A stretch of 64,000 bases of DNA, from contig JBOFHK010000010.1 in the NCBI GenBank assembly GCA_051649605.1, positions 1-64,000 on the forward strand, given 5' to 3'. A program made the position numbers and the translations under genes. Under the pieces are notes generated by a model. That model saw only the letters and a program-made list of their open reading frames with translations, made no database searches and was not told where the DNA came from. Below, piece after piece: positions 7,374-14,589 of this stretch. The DNA comes from Brevinema_A sp051649605 (GTDB lineage: Bacteria > Spirochaetota > Brevinematia > Brevinematales > Brevinemataceae). The first letter of the stretch is position 1; every line of letters begins with the position of its first letter.

Positions 7374-7480
7374 TGCTCAGCAATGTAGAAACATCGTAAA
7401 TGGTGGAGTTAAAAAAGAACCAATCAGGAAAACTCGAAAATACCAATAAATTGTTATGATGGGGAGAATGGTGATTTTTT
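7374..7480 (+). pseudogene. Decayed partial duplicate of the preceding lipoprotein gene
   Basis: Bases 7400-7480 align with 7171-7280 inside the upstream gene: AATGGTGGAGTTAAAAAAG versus AATGGTAGAGCTAAAAAAA, AACTCGAAAATACCAATAAA versus AACTCGAAAATACTAATAAA, then a diverged GGGGAGAATGGTGATTT. An internal deletion and several small gaps break the frame, and no start or stop is conserved. It is a remnant of a tandem duplication. Confidence 0.7.
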
Positions 7481-7495
7481 AATTAATAAAGTTCT

Positions 7496-7526
7496 AAAAA
7501 AATCTCATTCGAAAATTTTTGAGATT
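7496..7526 (-). terminator. Likely terminator of recO
   Basis: On the minus strand, 7526-7520 (AATCTCA) pairs with 7507-7501 (TGAGATT), followed by a run of T. The stem is short but well placed 10 bases after the recO stop. Confidence 0.55.
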
Positions 7527-7535
7527 CAAGAATCA

Positions 7536-8180
7536 TTACAGTTCGCCAAATCTCAACAGTTCTAGGGAGTGAGGCATCCGAAACTTTGCTCTTTTAACAG
7601 CATGAGCAAAAAAATAAGAAAGTTCATGACGACGAGGATTAGAAATATTTTTTCCTTGTAAGAATTCCATAGGATTATTTAGGGCATCTAATAAAAATCT
7701 TTTACTAGAATCATGTAATTTTTCTTGTTCTGGAATATAAAGCCAGTTTTCATATCCTAAAAATTTTGCTAAAAAAAATAAGACATATTTTTCATCTAAA
7801 TTCTCATTAAACAAACGAAAAGCTTCCAATAAGTCAGAATAGTATTCAAATAAATCGTTTTCTAAAATCATCATATCTAAAATTTCTAGAGTAAAAAAGG
7901 CAAAACCCATTGATTTGAGTTGTACCCAAATATTATCTATCGAAAGAATAGACCTCGTATCACTCAATAAAAAACGTTCAGGATTTTTGGGATGGGTTTT
8001 TACTAAGCCTTCAATAAAAGCCCCTGAAACAAATCCTGCTCTTCTCTTACCAGTTTCTAAGGCAACACCATAAGCAGTGAGAGTGATTTTACCGATTTCA
8101 GCATCCAAAAAATTAAGAATGAGATTCCCCGCTCCAAAGCCTCTTTTTGATAAAATGACTCCCTCACACAAACGTTGCAT
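7536..8180 (-). CDS. recO: DNA repair protein RecO
   Basis: A 214-residue protein matching RecO. The N-terminal OB fold begins MQRLCEGVILSKRGFGAGNLILNFLD and continues GKITLTAYGV; the C-terminal helical domain contains FFTLEILDMMI and a closing SYFFAHAVKRAKF. RecO loads RecA onto SSB-coated DNA together with RecR. The zinc-binding cysteines of some RecO proteins are not visible, and the length is slightly short for the family. It starts 2 bases after the stop of the preceding hypothetical gene, so the two form an operon. Confidence 0.8.
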   Translation of the reverse strand: MQRLCEGVILSKRGFGAGNLILNFLDAEIGKITLTAYGVALETGKRRAGFVSGAFIEGLVKTHPKNPERFLLSDTRSILSIDNIWVQLKSMGFAFFTLEILDMMILENDLFEYYSDLLEAFRLFNENLDEKYVLFFLAKFLGYENWLYIPEQEKLHDSSKRFLLDALNNPMEFLQGKNISNPRRHELSYFFAHAVKRAKFRMPHSLELLRFGEL

Positions 8181-8182
8181 TT

Positions 8183-8806
8183 TTAAATTTCTTCATCCAA
8201 GCTATTTTTTAGCTCATCTCCATGGAGCATTTCTTCCAAAGGAGCACCTGGATAAATTTTTTCTACGAGTGTAATCGGTTGTTTACTAGTACTAGGAGCC
8301 ATAATTCCAAAAGACCCACTCCCTAAATAGACAAGATATTTTTGATCAACTAATTTATCTTTTACTGAAAGTAACACTTTTTTGTAGACACAATCAAAAT
8401 GTGCCAGTTGATCATGTTCATAATCATGCAATGCGTACATAATTTCTCGAATAGGTTTTTCACAGATCGGGCAATTTTGAGAAAGATTAATCGTTACTTT
8501 TGGAGTCTCTAAGATTGGATCATCACCCTCAGAATGTTCTACCTCTGAGTTTCCCACCTTTGTTTTTAGGATTTTCATTGCTTTGCTCTGCTGCACCAAA
8601 GAAGTCATTAACAACTCATCAGGATTTAGCTCTTCCAAGACAGTCATCAAATCTAATTTTGTATCTGGAAGCTCAGCTCCTCGATTTTCTATCGTCCAAG
8701 TAGGAACAGGGTCTTTCTGATGGTAGGGTTTTTTCCCATGTCTATGTCGATTTTGTTTGTATTGATACGGAGATTTATTTTCTTTTCGTTCCTTAGAATT
8801 ATCCAC
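8183..8806 (-). CDS. Conserved hypothetical protein with a CPIC metal-binding motif
   Basis: A 207-residue soluble protein. The first 40 residues are rich in Lys/His/Arg/Gln (KENKSPYQYKQNRHRHGKK), likely disordered and possibly nucleic-acid binding. Residues near 115 give CPICEKPIREIMYALHD and then AHFDCVYKK, a possible Cys2-His-Cys zinc site. A short fold with VYLGSGSFGIM follows. I recognise this arrangement as a protein found beside recO-like genes in spirochaetes but cannot name a family. It is the first gene of the recO operon and has its own promoter. Confidence 0.65.
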   Translation of the reverse strand: MDNSKERKENKSPYQYKQNRHRHGKKPYHQKDPVPTWTIENRGAELPDTKLDLMTVLEELNPDELLMTSLVQQSKAMKILKTKVGNSEVEHSEGDDPILETPKVTINLSQNCPICEKPIREIMYALHDYEHDQLAHFDCVYKKVLLSVKDKLVDQKYLVYLGSGSFGIMAPSTSKQPITLVEKIYPGAPLEEMLHGDELKNSLDEEI

Positions 8807-8846
8807 AAGAACCTCGTTCTATATATTTTTGTTATGCTATATATTT

Positions 8847-8875
8847 ATTATACTCTATATTAGAGAGTTTTGTAA
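8847..8875 (-). promoter_or_regulatory. Promoter of the hypothetical-recO operon
   Basis: On the minus strand TTACAA (8875-8870), a 17-base spacer and TATAAT (8852-8847). The spacer contains the palindrome CTCTAATATAGAG, which could be an operator. Confidence 0.6.
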
Positions 8876-8932
8876 AGAACTTATTAACGAATTTCTAAAA
8901 TATTTCATAAATTTATAAAAGGTGAGATTTTA

Positions 8933-8960
8933 TTGACTTTTTATAGGAATATGATATAAT
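8933..8960 (+). promoter_or_regulatory. Promoter of the Rnf-like operon
   Basis: TTGACT at 8933-8938, a 16-base spacer and TATAAT at 8955-8960. The rnfC ATG follows at 8978 behind an AGAGG ribosome site. Confidence 0.7.
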
Positions 8961-8977
8961 TTATAAAAGAGGTATTC

Positions 8978-10189
8978 ATGAAAGGGATTGTGATTTCTAG
9001 TCAAAACCGTAATAAATATACTCCCGTTACCGATTATCCTCTACAAGATTATTACTATATTCCTGTCGAAAAAAATCTTCATGTTAATCTCGAGCATGTT
9101 GTCTATGAGGGACAATTACTAAGTTCTGATACTCATATTCTACATCATAGCCCTGTCGCTGGTACAATCACTAATATCCTCAGCTATCAAGAACAAAAAT
9201 ATATTGAAATCCAGAGAGATCTTTCTGAAACACCTAGAGAATATCTTCTAAATTCTCTTCAAGGCTTACCCTCTGATGTTCTTTTAGAACGGATTAAAAA
9301 TGCGGGTATTGCTGGAACCGAAGGTAATGACGAGGATTTATATTCGAAATTACAGAATGCTCAGAAAAAAACTCAATACCTCGTTATTAATGGATTAGAT
9401 ACTGAACCATTTCTCTACAGTTATCTTTTAGAAGAAAAAATACAAGAAATTATCCAAACAATCTTTCAACTCAAATATATCCTACAGGCAAAAGAGATTA
9501 TTATTGCGATTACCAAAAACGCTACTCTAAAAAAATCTATTGAAATGCTTTTATTCGATAAAAACATCAAAATCGTTGAAACTCCTAATATCTACCCATT
9601 ATTTCAGGAACGATTGTTAATTGATCATTTATTTCACAAAGAAATTAGCAGATTTCAGGATACTATTAAAGAAAATATTATTGTGCTAAATACTTCTACT
9701 ATATATGCTATCTATGAAGCGTTGTTCTATCAAAAACCTTTTATCGAAAAGGTTATTAATATCGAAGGGGCTTACTGTCTTGCTCATGGTAGTTTTAGAG
9801 TAAAAATTGGCACTCCTATTTCAGCTTTTATGAGACCATTTTCTATAGAAAGCTCCTACGTCATGTTTTCTGGGGGACCACTCACCGGTCAAACCTTAGA
9901 TAAAGAAAAAAGTTTGAGTAAAAAAATGAATGCAGTAATGATTTTTGAAGGACAATCTCCTCCACAAGAAACATTTTGTATTTCTTGTGCTCGCTGTGTA
10001 CAACACTGTCCCATAAGACTAGAGCCAATTAAGCTCATTGATTTTATCCAACATAAAGAATATGATTTAGCAACACAACATTATGTAGATGAATGTATCG
10101 GCTGTAATATCTGTAGTTACGTTTGCCCTTCGTTTATTCCGTTAGGGAAGATTATTACTGACCATCTCAGGGAGAATCCTCATGCATAA
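8978..10189 (+). CDS. rnfC: RnfC-like subunit with two [4Fe-4S] motifs but no Gly-rich NADH/FMN loop
   Basis: A 403-residue protein aligning with RnfC along its length: a HHSPVAGTIT barrel-sandwich region near residue 50, INGLDTEPF where RnfC has NGAECEPY, FSGGPLTGQTLD where RnfC has GGPMMG, and two C-terminal ferredoxin-type motifs, CISCARCVQHCP and CIGCNICSYVCP. In the family, RnfC binds NADH and FMN through a G-x-GG-A-x-FPT loop. Here the aligned segment reads AGIAGTEGNDEDLYSKL, so the Gly-rich and FPT residues are gone. It probably still carries clusters, but NADH oxidation is doubtful. It overlaps the next gene by 8 bases. Confidence 0.85.
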   Translation: MKGIVISSQNRNKYTPVTDYPLQDYYYIPVEKNLHVNLEHVVYEGQLLSSDTHILHHSPVAGTITNILSYQEQKYIEIQRDLSETPREYLLNSLQGLPSDVLLERIKNAGIAGTEGNDEDLYSKLQNAQKKTQYLVINGLDTEPFLYSYLLEEKIQEIIQTIFQLKYILQAKEIIIAITKNATLKKSIEMLLFDKNIKIVETPNIYPLFQERLLIDHLFHKEISRFQDTIKENIIVLNTSTIYAIYEALFYQKPFIEKVINIEGAYCLAHGSFRVKIGTPISAFMRPFSIESSYVMFSGGPLTGQTLDKEKSLSKKMNAVMIFEGQSPPQETFCISCARCVQHCPIRLEPIKLIDFIQHKEYDLATQHYVDECIGCNICSYVCPSFIPLGKIITDHLRENPHA

Positions 10190-11726
10190 AGTATTCGATA
10201 AAGTTTATGATTCTGCTCCTTTTATTCATAATAAATTATCTTCTCCGTATATTTATCTCGCATACCTCAGAGCTTTAACTCTACTATCCATAGGTGCAGC
10301 TATTCATTATGGTTATATCTTTTTTCTCCATTTTCTTACTACCTATCTTATTGCTTTTATTATCGTATGGTGTTACCAGTTTTTTAAAAAATCTGTCCTA
10401 TTTAATACCGAATATTGGCAGATTAGTACCTTAACATATATTTTATGCTTACCTCCGTCATTATCTATTGGTTCCAGTATTCTCGGTATTATTGTACTAT
10501 TTTTTTTAGGTTCTCATATTTTTTTTGTTAATGAAAAATTTATTGTTAATCCTATATTAATTGGTGTTATTGGAGCTTATTTCTTTAATTTTAATTATTA
10601 TAACGAAGTATTCGTCCTCCCTCTCCCCTATCTAATAAAATCTATTTTTTCCTCTGATCTTTCCTTTATAGAAATATTCCTTAATGCCAACCAAATGATT
10701 ATGGATAATCTAGCAGGATTTTCTATTCAAGATTCTATTGGTTTATATTCAGATACTATATCTTTATGGTGGTTTCTTTCTTCTCCCATCAGTCCATGGT
10801 TTGGTACAGGGTCTATTGCTCTACTACTTATCGTCTATTTATTTTTAAGTATCACTAAAACAATCAACCCTATTCCTACTCTTCTCTACATAATAGGTTA
10901 CTTAAGCCTTACCGTTGTACTACAGTTAACTCAACAACAACCTATTGATATACTCTCCCTATTATCCGATGGCGCCCTTTGGTTTTGTGCTGTATTACTA
11001 GTTTCAAATAGTATTTCTCTCCCAAGCACTCTTAAAGGTATTTGTATGTTTGCGTTAACAGCTTCATGGATCACTGCTTTATTAAATTTTCGTCAAGCTC
11101 TCGTGATCAACTATATTTTTGCCCTTATTATTACCAATATGGGGAGCTCTTTAATTGGATATATCTTTCAGGTAACTCCATTTAGTGTCAAAAAATCTTC
11201 TACGGAAATTCCATCTTTAAATCTTCCCATCCGTTTTCGTCTTTTTACTGGTATTTTATTAATTGTTACCGTATTACTCCTAACCCATACCTTATTCCAA
11301 TATTCTCTTTTAGAAAGAGAACAAAACTACTACAAAACAGTAGTTCAGCAGTTTTTTCCAGAAGATATTATCCAACAGTCAAAAGATCAGCCCCTTATTT
11401 ACCATATTGCAGATTCAGACACTCCGACGATCATCTACAGTAGTGCCACACTATATAGAGCTTCAGCAGATTTACTATTAATCGTAAGTAATGACACAAT
11501 CACTGAGATCGAAATTATCAAATTACAAACTGCTCATACCTACTATAATAATATTGAGTGGCTCGAGCTATTAATAGGTATTGATATTAACGAACTGCCT
11601 TCTTTCTTACAAAGCAATCAGAAACAGATCGTGTACCAAAGGAACCCTCTGATAATTAAAGTATTACAAAACGCGTTATTACAAGGTAGGGATATTTATA
11701 AACAATCCCAAAAAGGAGAAGAATAA
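10182..11726 (+). CDS. rnfD: RnfD-RnfG fusion-like membrane protein
   Basis: A 514-residue membrane protein. Residues 1 to about 345 are multi-spanning and RnfD-like; WFGTGSIALLLIVYL resembles the RnfD region that follows its flavin site. The expected SGAT flavinylation motif is replaced by YSDTIS, keeping a Thr but not the Gly. A further membrane segment at about 352-375 leads into a periplasmic domain resembling RnfG: YYKTVVQQFFPED, then DTITEIEIIKLQTAHTYY where RnfG has its KI-x-GI-x-I-x-EH-x-ETPG region. The RnfG SGATxSS signature is replaced by YQRNPLIIKVLQNAL, so ApbE could not attach FMN there. No separate rnfG exists in the operon. The fusion is not a sequencing artefact as far as can be seen. 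Confidence 0.75.
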   Translation: MHKVFDKVYDSAPFIHNKLSSPYIYLAYLRALTLLSIGAAIHYGYIFFLHFLTTYLIAFIIVWCYQFFKKSVLFNTEYWQISTLTYILCLPPSLSIGSSILGIIVLFFLGSHIFFVNEKFIVNPILIGVIGAYFFNFNYYNEVFVLPLPYLIKSIFSSDLSFIEIFLNANQMIMDNLAGFSIQDSIGLYSDTISLWWFLSSPISPWFGTGSIALLLIVYLFLSITKTINPIPTLLYIIGYLSLTVVLQLTQQQPIDILSLLSDGALWFCAVLLVSNSISLPSTLKGICMFALTASWITALLNFRQALVINYIFALIITNMGSSLIGYIFQVTPFSVKKSSTEIPSLNLPIRFRLFTGILLIVTVLLLTHTLFQYSLLEREQNYYKTVVQQFFPEDIIQQSKDQPLIYHIADSDTPTIIYSSATLYRASADLLLIVSNDTITEIEIIKLQTAHTYYNNIEWLELLIGIDINELPSFLQSNQKQIVYQRNPLIIKVLQNALLQGRDIYKQSQKGEE

Positions 11727-12349
11727 TGTCTTTAAAAGTTTCTCCTGGTCCCTTAGTTCGATTTTGTTTATCACCACTAATATTTATTATTGATAGTGCT
11801 TATCAAGGCGTGGTAGCTGGGATCGGCGTATTGATTTTATACCCTTTTATTTCGATTACAATCGAAGGATTAAAAAAACGAATTCCTATTACCGATGCTT
11901 TTTATATTGCATCTTTTGTCGGTGTACTAAGTGGTACTCTTTATATTCTATCTGTTGGATTAATTGATTGGGGCTTATATCAAGCACTTGCTTTTACTTT
12001 CCCAGCTTCCATGGCATCTACATCGATGATTATTGGCTGGTTAGATGACCATCAGCAAGACAAAGAACCCACTCCTTTTATAGAAGCACTTATTTCGGCA
12101 ATTTTAATTATTTTATTTGCTTGTTTTAGAGATTTTATGCTCCATGGAACATTAGATTTCCGTTTTGGGGAAGTTGGCATCGTTTATAATTTTGGAGGAT
12201 TTACTCCATTCAAAGAATTTGAACAGACAGTATCATCAACCAAATATATTTGGCTTTCTTCAATTAAACTACGAGGAATAATCTTTTTTATCATCGGACT
12301 ATTAATCACATGTATGGGGATAGATTATAAAAAAGGAGAAAAACAATGA
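11726..12349 (+). CDS. rnfE: RnfE-like membrane subunit lacking cluster cysteines
   Basis: A 207-residue protein with about six membrane segments, matching RnfE/NqrD by pattern: PLVRFCLSPLIFIIDSAYQG at the N-terminus corresponds to the PVLVQLLGLCPLLAVT-x-S region, and IEALISAILIILFACFRDFM to the later GLGFT...REIL region. RnfE normally gives two cysteines to a membrane [2Fe-2S] cluster shared with RnfA, one in GLCP and one in a VNC motif. Here GLCP has become CLSP, with a Cys two residues earlier, and the second site reads FTFPASMAST without Cys. The start codon shares one base with the preceding stop. Confidence 0.75.
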   Translation: MSLKVSPGPLVRFCLSPLIFIIDSAYQGVVAGIGVLILYPFISITIEGLKKRIPITDAFYIASFVGVLSGTLYILSVGLIDWGLYQALAFTFPASMASTSMIIGWLDDHQQDKEPTPFIEALISAILIILFACFRDFMLHGTLDFRFGEVGIVYNFGGFTPFKEFEQTVSSTKYIWLSSIKLRGIIFFIIGLLITCMGIDYKKGEKQ

Positions 12350-12882
12350 GTTTATTAGATATTTTTTTCTCTGGTCTTTATTTCGAAAATATTTTCATTT
12401 GGCACGCTGTTGGTCTTGGGATGATTATTCTTTTTTCCTACAATCTAGAAGAAGCCAAATGGGTTAGTATCCGTTTTATAATTTTTTTATTGATTCAAAG
12501 TATAATCCTCATTGCTATCAGACCTTGGTTTAACCTTCCAGGAAAAGAATTGTTTTTATTAATTATTTTAATTGGAGCTGAGATGCTTGTTAGTATTGCG
12601 ATGGATTTACTAATTCCTCTCTCTCATTTAGAAAATTCTGTTTCTGGATTTATTAGAAGAGGGGATGCAATTCTCCCTCTTGCTCTTGCGACAATTATTG
12701 CCAAACAATATAACCCTATAGAAACAATGGTCTACAGTATGGGATTAGGATTAGGATTTACACTTATCTTAGGAATTATTACCGCAATTAGTGTTAATTT
12801 TAATTTTTACCGATTACATCCAAGGCATACATATGCCCTAAAATTAGTCATTTTAGGACTTTTATCCATAATCAGTTATTAG
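12346..12882 (+). CDS. rnfA: RnfA-like membrane subunit without any cysteine
   Basis: A 178-residue protein with about six membrane segments, overlapping rnfE by 4 bases (ATGA). Placement and layout match RnfA/NqrE: FENIFIWHAVGLGMIILFS aligns with the N-terminal NFVL-x-x-FLGICPFLGVS segment, and DAILPLALATIIAKQYN with the LPLITTNCAVLG segment. In RnfA both segments carry a Cys ligand of the membrane [2Fe-2S] cluster; in this protein both are lost, and there is no Cys anywhere. The identity rests on operon position as much as on sequence. No rnfB follows; moxR begins 25 bases downstream. Confidence 0.65.
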   Translation: MSLLDIFFSGLYFENIFIWHAVGLGMIILFSYNLEEAKWVSIRFIIFLLIQSIILIAIRPWFNLPGKELFLLIILIGAEMLVSIAMDLLIPLSHLENSVSGFIRRGDAILPLALATIIAKQYNPIETMVYSMGLGLGFTLILGIITAISVNFNFYRLHPRHTYALKLVILGLLSIISY

Positions 12883-12907
12883 AAAAAATATAAGCGAGGA
12901 GGACTTT

Positions 12908-13891
12908 ATGGATATTGAAATCCAACGTCTTACAGAATTAGCTGTACAAAAAAAAGAAATACTGAATCAAATCGAATCAGAATACGAAAAAGTCATTGTA
13001 GGTCAAAAATCTGTCTATAAATATCTTATGATGGGATTACTTACTGGAGGACACATTCTGATTGAGGGATTACCAGGTCTTGCGAAAACACTTGCTATCT
13101 GTACCTTATCTAAAATCTTAGATTTAGATTTTAATCGAATTCAATTCACTCCAGATATGCTTCCAGCAGATATTAGAGGCACACTCATTTATAATCAAGG
13201 ATCAGGAAAATTTGATGTCAAACAGGGACCCGTCTTTACTAATTTTGTCCTTGCCGATGAAATCAATAGAGCTCCTGCTAAAGTACAAGCAGCACTTTTA
13301 GAAGCCATGCAAGAGCAGACAATTACCATTGGAGACCATACCTACCCTCTTCCCAATCCATTTTTTGTTATGGCAACGCAAAATCCTATCGAACAAGAAG
13401 GTACCTATCCCCTTCCTGAAGCTCAAATGGATCGTTTCCTTCTAAAAGCAATTGCTAACTACCCAACTCGTAGCGAAGAAAAACGAATTATATCCCGTAT
13501 GGGTGGAGCTTTGATTCCCGAAGCTCGAAAAATCATCTCAAAAGAACAAGTCCTAGAATTACAAAATTTTGTCAAACAAATCTATACGGATGAAAAAATT
13601 ATCGAATATATCGTCAACCTTGTCTATGCAACCCGCGAACCTGAAACTGTCCAAATAAAATCAGAATATATCCGTGCTGGTGCTTCTCCAAGGGCATCGT
13701 TAGCATTCCTAAAAGCAGCAAAAATAGAAGCCTTTTTCGATGGAAGAGCCTACGTAATCCCCGAAGATGTCAAAACAGTCGCTCATGAAATCCTCAGACA
13801 TCGCTTATTAATTTCTTTTGAAGCAGAGGCAGAAGGGTTAAGCTCCGACAGTTTAATTGATCAAATCTTACAACGAGTTGAAATTCCATAA
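12908..13891 (+). CDS. moxR: MoxR-family AAA+ ATPase
   Basis: A 327-residue MoxR ATPase, a chaperone-like AAA+ protein that usually acts with VWA proteins. It shows Walker A GLPGLAKT near residue 58, Walker B VLADEINRA, sensor motif ATQNPIEQEGTYPLPEAQMDRF and the C-terminal lid with SPRAS. Start set by GAGGAGG. It is the last gene of the Rnf-like operon, occupying the place of rnfB, while the Bat-like partners that moxR normally accompanies lie 11 kb away at 24465-26421. Whether it matures the Rnf-like complex or serves the Bat proteins is open. Confidence 0.95.
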   Translation: MDIEIQRLTELAVQKKEILNQIESEYEKVIVGQKSVYKYLMMGLLTGGHILIEGLPGLAKTLAICTLSKILDLDFNRIQFTPDMLPADIRGTLIYNQGSGKFDVKQGPVFTNFVLADEINRAPAKVQAALLEAMQEQTITIGDHTYPLPNPFFVMATQNPIEQEGTYPLPEAQMDRFLLKAIANYPTRSEEKRIISRMGGALIPEARKIISKEQVLELQNFVKQIYTDEKIIEYIVNLVYATREPETVQIKSEYIRAGASPRASLAFLKAAKIEAFFDGRAYVIPEDVKTVAHEILRHRLLISFEAEAEGLSSDSLIDQILQRVEIP

Positions 13892-13937
13892 CTCTTGACC
13901 ACTACAAATTATTATTGATAATAAGATAATTTTTCAT

Positions 13938-13968
13938 AAAAAACAACATCGGCATGATGTTGTTTTTT
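13938..13968. terminator. Bidirectional intrinsic terminator
   Basis: AAAAAACAACATC at 13938-13950 pairs perfectly with 13956-13968 around the loop GGCAT. It separates moxR (+) from the convergent minus-strand pair. Confidence 0.9.
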
Positions 13969-13987
13969 AATTATTTAGCTAAAAAAA

Positions 13988-14581
13988 TTAATACCCAGAA
14001 AGGCACTGATAAACATAATACTGTGCATAAGGGGTAATTGATTTGGAAATAATCAAACGCCAAGATTCTTCTTGACGACGTAAAATCATTTCTTGCTCAT
14101 TGTTTACACTAATATCAAAGGCTAAGAGAGCATCAGAGATTTTCATTCCAAACACCTTATCGGTGAGTAATTCTTGTGCCTGATAATTGAGATAGAGAAT
14201 AGTTTTAAACTGATTGAGAATTAATACAGGGTATTCATAGTAATTAAAAATTTCATGAAAAGATAATTTGGTAACAAAATCTCTCGGGAAAAATTCTGAA
14301 ACAAATTCATCGTATAACAAGGCTCCTAATAAGATCCCTAATTTATTGATATAAGGAATTTTGGTTTTAACATGAGGAGGAACGTGAAATAAAATCTGTT
14401 CCAAATGGTCTACAGGCACCTGGATAATAAGATCTTCAATATCTGCATCCATTCGAGATAATTGATTTTCTAAATCTTTTTTTAATAAAATCCCCAAAAA
14501 TTTTTGATCTTGAAAAACAGGACAAGCATTTAAGTGAGGATGCTCTAAGAACATTTGATAGATTTTATGTAATTTTTTCAT
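13988..14581 (-). CDS. Hypothetical protein with CBS-like and PAS-like parts
   Basis: A 197-residue soluble protein. The N-terminal ACPVFQDQKFLGILLKKDLENQL resembles half of a CBS domain, and residues from about 110 (YYEYPVLILNQFKTILYLNYQAQELLTDKVFG) resemble a PAS sensor domain with the usual 'V-I-L-N...I-x-Y-x-N-x-x-A' pattern. No output domain is present. It begins 8 bases after the DUF4340 gene stop on the same strand, suggesting one operon. A sensory or scaffold role is inference; the protein family is not recognised. Confidence 0.6.
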   Translation of the reverse strand: MKKLHKIYQMFLEHPHLNACPVFQDQKFLGILLKKDLENQLSRMDADIEDLIIQVPVDHLEQILFHVPPHVKTKIPYINKLGILLGALLYDEFVSEFFPRDFVTKLSFHEIFNYYEYPVLILNQFKTILYLNYQAQELLTDKVFGMKISDALLAFDISVNNEQEMILRRQEESWRLIISKSITPYAQYYVYQCLSGY

Positions 14582-14589
14582 CTTATATT

